Below are positions 1 to 3,462 of a DNA stretch of 6,710 bases, piece after piece. The position numbers were made by a program, and so were the translations under genes. The stretch lies in assembly GCA_026984895.1 (NCBI GenBank), contig JALSRF010000491.1:1-6710 (forward strand), given 5' to 3'. Below the pieces are notes generated by a model. The model was not told the DNA's origin. It saw nothing but the letters and a program-made list of their open reading frames with translations, and made no database searches. The stretch comes from Paracoccaceae bacterium (lineage in GTDB: Bacteria > Pseudomonadota > Alphaproteobacteria > Rhodobacterales > Rhodobacteraceae). Position 1 is the stretch's first letter; each line of letters opens with the position of its first letter.

Positions 1-169
1 AGGCAAAGACCATTAGCTTTTTCGGCACGCAGCCGCGAATCACGCAGGTGCCGCCCAGGCGGTATTCCTCGGCCAGCGCGACCCGGGCACCGGATTCGGC
101 CGCGACTCGCCCGGCGCGCACGCCGCCCGAGCCGCCGCCGATCACGAACAGGTCATAGTCGTAGGCCAT
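1..169 (-). CDS. gor: Glutathione reductase, N-terminal part (truncated by window edge)
   Basis: This is a flavoprotein disulfide reductase that uses NADPH to reduce oxidised glutathione in the cytoplasm. Only the first 56 residues are present; the gene runs off the left edge. It starts at ATG (167-169, read on the minus strand) behind a strong GAGGAGG ribosome binding site at 174-180. The N-terminus carries the FAD-binding Rossmann motif GGGSGGVRAGR (residues 11-21) followed by the redox-active disulfide motif CVIRGCVPKK (C42 and C47). The GCVPKK form of the redox motif is typical of glutathione reductase; lipoamide dehydrogenase and mercuric reductase have different residues after the second cysteine. 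The gene lies 29 nt downstream of rpiA on the same strand, so the two are probably co-transcribed. The NADPH and interface domains cannot be seen, so a close relative such as trypanothione-type or other GSSG reductase cannot be fully excluded. Confidence 0.9.
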   Translation of the reverse strand, partial: MAYDYDLFVIGGGSGGVRAGRVAAESGARVALAEEYRLGGTCVIRGCVPKKLMVFA

Positions 170-198
170 GGGCCCTCCTCGATGGTTCCGTTCCCCGA

Positions 199-1002
199 TC
201 AGCCCTGCGGATCGCGGAAAATGTTGCCTTCGCCGGTGCCGTTTTCGGGCAGGTCGTCGCCGATCGCGGCAGAGATTTCCTCGTCCAGGGGATCGATCAC
301 CTCGACCCGCCCGTCCTCGTGGCCGACGATGACCATGTCGCAGATGTCGATGAACAGCCCGTTTTCGACCACGCCGGCGATCTGGTTCATGACCAGCGAC
401 AACTGGCGCGGGTTGTCGATGCGTCCCAGCTGCAGGTCGAGGATATGGTTGCCTTCGTCGGTCACGAACGGCTTGTCGCCGTTCATGCGCAAGGTCGCCG
501 AAACGTTCGGCGTGCCCAGGCTGGCCAGCATTTCCTCGACCAGCGCCTTGGTCGCCTGCCAGCCGAACGGGATCACCTCGAGCGGCAGCGGGAATGCGCC
601 AAGCTTCTTCACCCGCTTGGAGGCATCGGCAATGACGATCAGCCGGTCGCTGGCGGTGGCCACGATCTTTTCCTGCAGATGCGCGCCGCCGCCGCCCTTT
701 ATCAGCGCCAGATCGGGGTCGAACTCGTCCGCCCCGTCGATGGTCATGTCCAGCCAGCGCGCCTGTTCGAGCGTGATTACGTTGATGCCCAGGCTGCGCG
801 CCAGTTCGGCCGTGCGCGTCGAGGTGGGCACGCCGAAGAACTGCAGCCCCTCGTTGCGCACCCGCTCGCCAAGGCATTTCACCAGCCAGGCCGCGGTCGA
901 GCCGGTGCCAAGGCCCACCTTCATCCCGTGTTCGACCAGCCCCGCCGCATGTTTCGAGGCCACGAACTTGGCTGTATCGATGGGGGACAGGTTTTCGGTC
1001 AT
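199..1002 (-). CDS. rpiA: Ribose-5-phosphate isomerase A
   Basis: This enzyme interconverts ribose 5-phosphate and ribulose 5-phosphate in the non-oxidative pentose phosphate pathway. The protein has 267 residues; the family usually has about 220-265. Visible motifs are the phosphate-binding GLGTGSTA (residues 30-37), TIDGADEFD (87-95) and KGGGGAHLQEK (102-112). By alignment from memory with E. coli RpiA, D89, D92, K102 and the catalytic base E111 correspond to D81, D84, K94 and E103, a constant offset of eight. The start is ATG at 1000-1002, preceded by GGAGT (1011-1015) with an 8-nt spacer; the frame stays open far upstream, but that extension is antisense to sdaA and is not coding. The C-terminal tail after about residue 245 (DDLPENGTGEGNIFRDPQG) is acidic and probably flexible. 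It is the first gene of an apparent rpiA-gor unit, and is divergent from sdaA across a dyad-rich spacer. Confidence 0.96.
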   Translation of the reverse strand: MTENLSPIDTAKFVASKHAAGLVEHGMKVGLGTGSTAAWLVKCLGERVRNEGLQFFGVPTSTRTAELARSLGINVITLEQARWLDMTIDGADEFDPDLALIKGGGGAHLQEKIVATASDRLIVIADASKRVKKLGAFPLPLEVIPFGWQATKALVEEMLASLGTPNVSATLRMNGDKPFVTDEGNHILDLQLGRIDNPRQLSLVMNQIAGVVENGLFIDICDMVIVGHEDGRVEVIDPLDEEISAAIGDDLPENGTGEGNIFRDPQG

Positions 1003-1029
1003 GGGCAGCGACTCCGTTCGTTTCCGCCG

Positions 1030-1035
1030 GTTATA
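1030..1035 (-). promoter_or_regulatory. Possible -10 element for rpiA
   Basis: On the minus strand this reads TATAAC, close to the TATAAT consensus, and lies 27 nt upstream of the rpiA start codon, which would give a short leader still containing the GGAGT ribosome binding site. No recognisable -35 hexamer sits 16-18 nt further upstream, so this is a weak call based on one element in an otherwise G/C-rich spacer. Confidence 0.3.
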
Positions 1036-1050
1036 GGAAAGATGTCGCCC

Positions 1051-1077
1051 ATGCGCGAGAGCGAATTGGTCGCGCAT
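1051..1077. repeat. Inverted repeat with 8-bp arms between rpiA and sdaA
   Basis: The arms ATGCGCGA (1051-1058) and TCGCGCAT (1070-1077) are perfect reverse complements separated by 11 nt. The dyad lies just upstream of the possible rpiA -10 element, in the spacer between two divergent genes, which is a typical place for an operator. Arm centres are 19 bp apart, near two helical turns, as expected for a dimeric DNA-binding protein. It could equally form a hairpin in an sdaA leader RNA if that transcript starts upstream. No particular regulator is recognised. Confidence 0.4.
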
Positions 1078-1078
1078 C

Positions 1079-1106
1079 GCCCCGCGGGGCCGGTTCCCGG
1101 CCGGTT
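1079..1106. repeat. Palindrome and paired GGCCGGTT direct repeats in the rpiA-sdaA spacer
   Basis: GCCCCGCGGGGC at 1079-1090 is a perfect 12-bp palindrome. It overlaps the first of two identical GGCCGGTT octamers (1088-1095 and 1099-1106), which are spaced 11 bp apart, about one helical turn. A short dyad GTTT-CGC-AAAC follows at 1104-1114. The motifs may be binding sites, but G/C-rich DNA produces such patterns by chance more often than balanced DNA does. Confidence 0.35.
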
Positions 1107-1170
1107 TCGCAAACGCGTCGATCATGGTCGCACAGGGCATTGCACCCTTGCGCCGCTGCGGGCATCTGTT

Positions 1171-1200
1171 GCAGGGCAAGAGGATCCCTGCCCGCGGAGG
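1171..1200 (+). promoter_or_regulatory. sdaA leader hairpin and ribosome binding site
   Basis: GGAGG at 1196-1200 is a near-ideal ribosome binding site placed 6 nt before the TTG at 1207-1209, and it decides that start. Immediately upstream, GCAGGG (1171-1176) and CCCTGC (1186-1191) can pair into a 6-bp stem with a 9-nt loop; GGGCA (1174-1178) with TGCCC (1189-1193) is a mutually exclusive alternative. The stems end 3-5 nt before the binding site, so a folded leader could affect ribosome access. The binding site is clear; the regulatory reading is speculative. Confidence 0.55.
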
Positions 1201-1206
1201 TGCGCG

Positions 1207-2580
1207 TTGTTTCTGTCCGTATTCGACATGTTCAAGGTCGGCATCGGCCCGTCGTCGTCGCACACCATGGGGCCGATGGTGGCCGCGGCCCGGTTTCTGG
1301 ACCGGCTGCGCGCGTCGCCCTTTGCGCCGCACGGGCTGCGGGCATCGCTGCATGGCTCTCTCGCCTTCACCGGCGTCGGCCATGCGACCGACCGCGCAAC
1401 CGTGCTGGGGCTGGCGGGTTTTTCGCCGGAAACCTATGTGCGTGCAGAGGCCGACAGGGCGATGCGCGAGATCGCCGAAACCTGCCGCGTGCACCCCGAA
1501 GGGCTTGGCGAACTGGTGTTCGATCCGGCCCGCGACATCCGGTTCGACCGCACCCGGGCCCTTGGCGGACATGCCAACGGCATGATCCTGATGGCGACCG
1601 ACCCGCAGGGCGATGTGATCGATCAGGAAACCTACTACTCGGTCGGTGGCGGCTTCGTGCTGACCGAGGCCGAACTGGCGGCAGGCAGGGACCGCGACGA
1701 AGGGCCGGCCGTGCCCTACCCGTTCCGCTCCGCCGCCCAGATGCTGCGCATGTGCCGCGAAACCGGAAACACCATTGCCGGGCTGAAGCGCGCCAACGAA
1801 CTCAGCCGGATGTCGGGCGCGCGCCTGACGCGTGGCCTCGAACAGGTCTGGGAGGTGATGAACGAATGCATCGACATCGGGCTGTCCAGTGGCGGGCGGC
1901 TGCCCGGCGGTCTGGATGTGCCCCGGCGGGCGCAGGCGATCCATGCGGCCCTGGCCGCCGAGCGCGGCATGAACCTGAACGCGCCGCACACGGTCAACGA
2001 CTGGATCGGCGTCTACGCCATGGCGGTGAACGAGGAAAACGCCGCCGGCGGCCGGGTCGTGACCGCCCCCACCAACGGCGCTGCCGGGGTGATCCCGGCC
2101 ACCATCCGCTACTGGCTGGACCATGTTCCCGGCGCAACGGCCGCGCGGGTTGGCGATTTCCTGCTGACCGCGGCGGCCATCGGCGGGCTGATCAAGCATA
2201 ACGCCTCGATCTCGGGGGCGGAATGCGGTTGCCAGGCCGAGGTCGGATCGGCGTCGGCAATGGCGGCGGCGGGGTTGGCGGCCGTGTTGGGCGGCACTCC
2301 CGCGCAGGCGGAAAACGCCGCCGAGATCGCCCTTGAGCACCACCTGGGCATGACCTGCGATCCGATCAAGGGGCTGGTGCAGGTGCCCTGTATCGAACGC
2401 AACGCCATGGGCGCGATCAAGGCGGTGTCGGCGGCCTCTCTGGCGCTGCGCGGCGACGGCCGGCACCTGGTGCCGCTGGATGCCGCCATCGAGACCATGC
2501 GCCAGACCGGCCATGACATGCACGGGCACTACAAGGAAACCTCGCTTGGCGGGCTCGCGGTCAACGTGCCGAACTGCTGA
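1207..2580 (+). CDS. sdaA: L-serine ammonia-lyase, single-chain iron-sulfur type
   Basis: The enzyme deaminates L-serine to pyruvate and ammonia in the cytoplasm using a [4Fe-4S] cluster rather than pyridoxal phosphate. The product has 457 residues, against about 455 for E. coli SdaA, and so holds both the alpha and beta domains in one chain. The N-terminus MFLSVFDMFKVGIGPSSSHT, with SSSHTMGP at residues 16-23, is the family signature of the beta domain; APTNGAAGVIPA marks the start of the catalytic alpha domain. Likely cluster cysteines are C342 (in GCQ), C384 (in MTCDP) and C395 (in VPCIE). The last residue, C457, matches the C-terminal cysteine that folds back onto the cluster in the Legionella enzyme (established structure, residue numbers recalled). 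The TTG start is preferred because GGAGG lies 6 nt upstream and it gives the full conserved N-terminus; ATG at 1228-1230 would remove seven conserved residues. The gene is convergent with the thiamine pyrophosphokinase gene. Confidence 0.95.
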   Translation: MFLSVFDMFKVGIGPSSSHTMGPMVAAARFLDRLRASPFAPHGLRASLHGSLAFTGVGHATDRATVLGLAGFSPETYVRAEADRAMREIAETCRVHPEGLGELVFDPARDIRFDRTRALGGHANGMILMATDPQGDVIDQETYYSVGGGFVLTEAELAAGRDRDEGPAVPYPFRSAAQMLRMCRETGNTIAGLKRANELSRMSGARLTRGLEQVWEVMNECIDIGLSSGGRLPGGLDVPRRAQAIHAALAAERGMNLNAPHTVNDWIGVYAMAVNEENAAGGRVVTAPTNGAAGVIPATIRYWLDHVPGATAARVGDFLLTAAAIGGLIKHNASISGAECGCQAEVGSASAMAAAGLAAVLGGTPAQAENAAEIALEHHLGMTCDPIKGLVQVPCIERNAMGAIKAVSAASLALRGDGRHLVPLDAAIETMRQTGHDMHGHYKETSLGGLAVNVPNC

Positions 2581-2625
2581 TCCTCCGGGCGCCGGTCCTC
2601 GGGGCGCGGGTCCTCCGGGCGCGGG
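2581..2625. repeat. Three 15-bp tandem repeats directly after the sdaA stop
   Basis: Three contiguous copies of a 15-bp unit begin at the base after the sdaA stop codon: TCCTCCGGGCGCCGG (2581-2595), TCCTCGGGGCGCGGG (2596-2610) and TCCTCCGGGCGCGGG (2611-2625). Neighbouring copies differ by one or two bases. They fill most of the 73-bp gap between the convergent sdaA and thiamine pyrophosphokinase genes. The likely origin is replication slippage. A 15-bp period would keep the frame if translation ran through. Confidence 0.8.
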
Positions 2626-2638
2626 CGCCCCCCCGCGC
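2619..2638. terminator. G/C-only hairpin between convergent genes, possible bidirectional terminator
   Basis: GCGCGGG (2619-2625) and CCCGCGC (2632-2638) form a perfect 7-bp all-G/C stem with a 6-nt loop, lying between the 3' ends of sdaA and the thiamine pyrophosphokinase gene. Position and stability fit a terminator for one or both transcripts. There is no T-tract on either side, so it is not a canonical intrinsic terminator; it may pause polymerase for Rho or protect 3' ends. It overlaps the last 15-bp tandem repeat. Confidence 0.4.
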
Positions 2639-2653
2639 AGGCGCATCGTGCGT

Positions 2654-3322
2654 TCACGCGCGACCGCCCAGGGCGCGGACCGCCGCCCCGAGGGCAGCGC
2701 GTGGCAACATGACCAGCGCGCCGGGACGCTCGAAGCCCAGCCGCAGCGGGCCTTCGACGACCCGGTTCGATGTGCCGATCCGCCCGCCCGGCGCAAGGTC
2801 CAGCCCGTCGAGGGGCCAGGCCAGCCCCTGCGACCACCCCCGGACCGGCGCCATCGGGAAGATCGACACCCGCGATCCCCGGCGCAGGGTCAGCGCGATT
2901 TCCGTGCCCGCATGAAAGACGATGTCATGGCTGCCGATCAGGATGCAGGGGCCGCCGGGATTTCGGACCAGCGCGTTCAGCGCAGCCAGTTGATGGTCCA
3001 GCCGGCGCCCGAGAAACCCCAGCCCCAGGATCAGCGGCGCGCGAATGCGGGCAAGGCATTTCTCGAAATCGGTGCTGTCCTGCTCGTGCACCCGGTGGAC
3101 CGCGGATGCTGGAATTTTTTCCAAGATGCGCTTATCTATTGAATCGAGATCGCCGATCACCTTTTCGGGCGCCATGCCATAATTTCGCAACATTTGCGCC
3201 CCACCATCAGCGGCGATCACGCAGGGCGCATGATCGGTCGCCAGCCCCAATTGCCCTTTGCTGACAGGGCCGGCACCAACCAGGGTTACGTATTCATCTG
3301 TCTGGACAAGGATATCCGTCAT
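2654..3322 (-). CDS. Thiamine pyrophosphokinase (thiamine diphosphokinase)
   Basis: This enzyme transfers pyrophosphate from ATP to thiamine, making the cofactor thiamine diphosphate in the salvage pathway. The 222-residue length fits the family. Motifs in order are AADGGAQML (residues 37-45), GDLDSI (57-62), the metal/ATP-binding QDSTDFEKCL (81-90), LGFLGRRLDHQLAALN (101-116), and a C-terminal beta domain with GTSNRVVEG (183-191), where SN helps bind thiamine in known structures. The usual GGR(L/V)D(H/Q) motif reads GRRLDH here, with Arg in place of the second Gly; I believe this variation occurs in alphaproteobacteria. The start is ATG at 3320-3322; the preceding GACGGGAAATG gives only a weak ribosome binding site, and no better start is visible. 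The gene is convergent with sdaA and divergent from the 795-aa protein gene. No THI-box riboswitch sequence is visible in the leader. I leave the symbol empty because thiN and tnr3-like names are used inconsistently. Confidence 0.93.
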   Translation of the reverse strand: MTDILVQTDEYVTLVGAGPVSKGQLGLATDHAPCVIAADGGAQMLRNYGMAPEKVIGDLDSIDKRILEKIPASAVHRVHEQDSTDFEKCLARIRAPLILGLGFLGRRLDHQLAALNALVRNPGGPCILIGSHDIVFHAGTEIALTLRRGSRVSIFPMAPVRGWSQGLAWPLDGLDLAPGGRIGTSNRVVEGPLRLGFERPGALVMLPRAALGAAVRALGGRA

Positions 3323-3370
3323 GCCACATTTCCCGTCCGAACCGGAAACAATCCATATTCTGACCGCAAA

Positions 3371-3376
3371 ATTATC
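3371..3376 (-). promoter_or_regulatory. Possible -10 element for the thiamine pyrophosphokinase gene
   Basis: The minus strand reads GATAAT in an A/T-richer patch, 48 nt upstream of the start codon. The hexamer 17 nt further upstream (GAACGG) does not resemble a -35 consensus, so only half of a sigma-70-type promoter is supported. Alternative start sites in this 140-bp divergent spacer are possible. Confidence 0.25.
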
Positions 3377-3394
3377 ACCGCGCTTACCCAGGTC

Positions 3395-3445
3395 CGTTCC
3401 TATTTGCGAACGATTGGTTGGTAAACACATTCCTGTTGGAACAGG
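3395..3445. promoter_or_regulatory. Dyads in the divergent spacer upstream of the 795-aa protein gene
   Basis: CCTGTT-GG-AACAGG (3432-3445) is a 14-bp dyad with perfect 6-bp arms, ending 17 nt before the ATG at 3463; nested in it is TTCC-TGTT-GGAA (3430-3441). A second, weaker dyad CGTTC-N8-GAACG lies at 3395-3412. The whole 3323-3462 spacer is more A/T-rich than its surroundings and must carry the promoters of both divergent genes. The 14-bp dyad may be an operator or a small leader hairpin upstream of the ribosome binding site. No regulator family is identified. Confidence 0.35.
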
Positions 3446-3450
3446 CACGA

Positions 3451-3456
3451 AAGAGA
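3451..3456 (+). promoter_or_regulatory. Ribosome binding site that decides the start of the 795-aa protein
   Basis: AAGAGA at 3451-3456 lies 6 nt before ATG (3463-3465), a modest but correctly placed binding site. The frame stays open to an upstream TTG at 3418, which has no purine-rich sequence at the right distance, and whose 15 extra residues would be translated through the 14-bp dyad. I therefore choose the ATG. Confidence 0.6.
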
Positions 3457-3462
3457 ATTGAC

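Noticed and set aside
182..1036. Plus-strand 284-codon frame antisense to rpiA
   Set aside because: Ser/Arg/Pro-rich composition, no homology recognised, fully overlapped by rpiA.
319..1206. N-terminal extension of the sdaA frame across rpiA
   Set aside because: It is antisense to rpiA and does not resemble any part of serine dehydratase; the family N-terminus begins at the TTG at 1207.
1003..2796. N-terminal extension of the rpiA frame across sdaA
   Set aside because: The conserved RpiA start (ATG at 1000-1002) has a proper ribosome binding site, and the extension is antisense to a well-supported sdaA.
2480..3142. Plus-strand frame antisense to the thiamine pyrophosphokinase gene
   Set aside because: Arg/Pro-rich shadow that starts inside sdaA and opposes a gene with intact motifs.
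3370..3380. DnaA-box-like TTATCACC
   Set aside because: A single poor match to TTATNCACA without neighbours; not evidence for an origin.
3323..3462. Thiamine diphosphate (THI-box) riboswitch upstream of the thiamine pyrophosphokinase gene
   Set aside because: I find no CTGAGA-type core or matching second helix in the leader on the minus strand.
3418..3462. TTG at 3418 as start of the 795-aa protein
   Set aside because: No ribosome binding site, and the extra residues precede the conserved-looking N-terminus; the ATG at 3463 has AAGAGA at the right distance.
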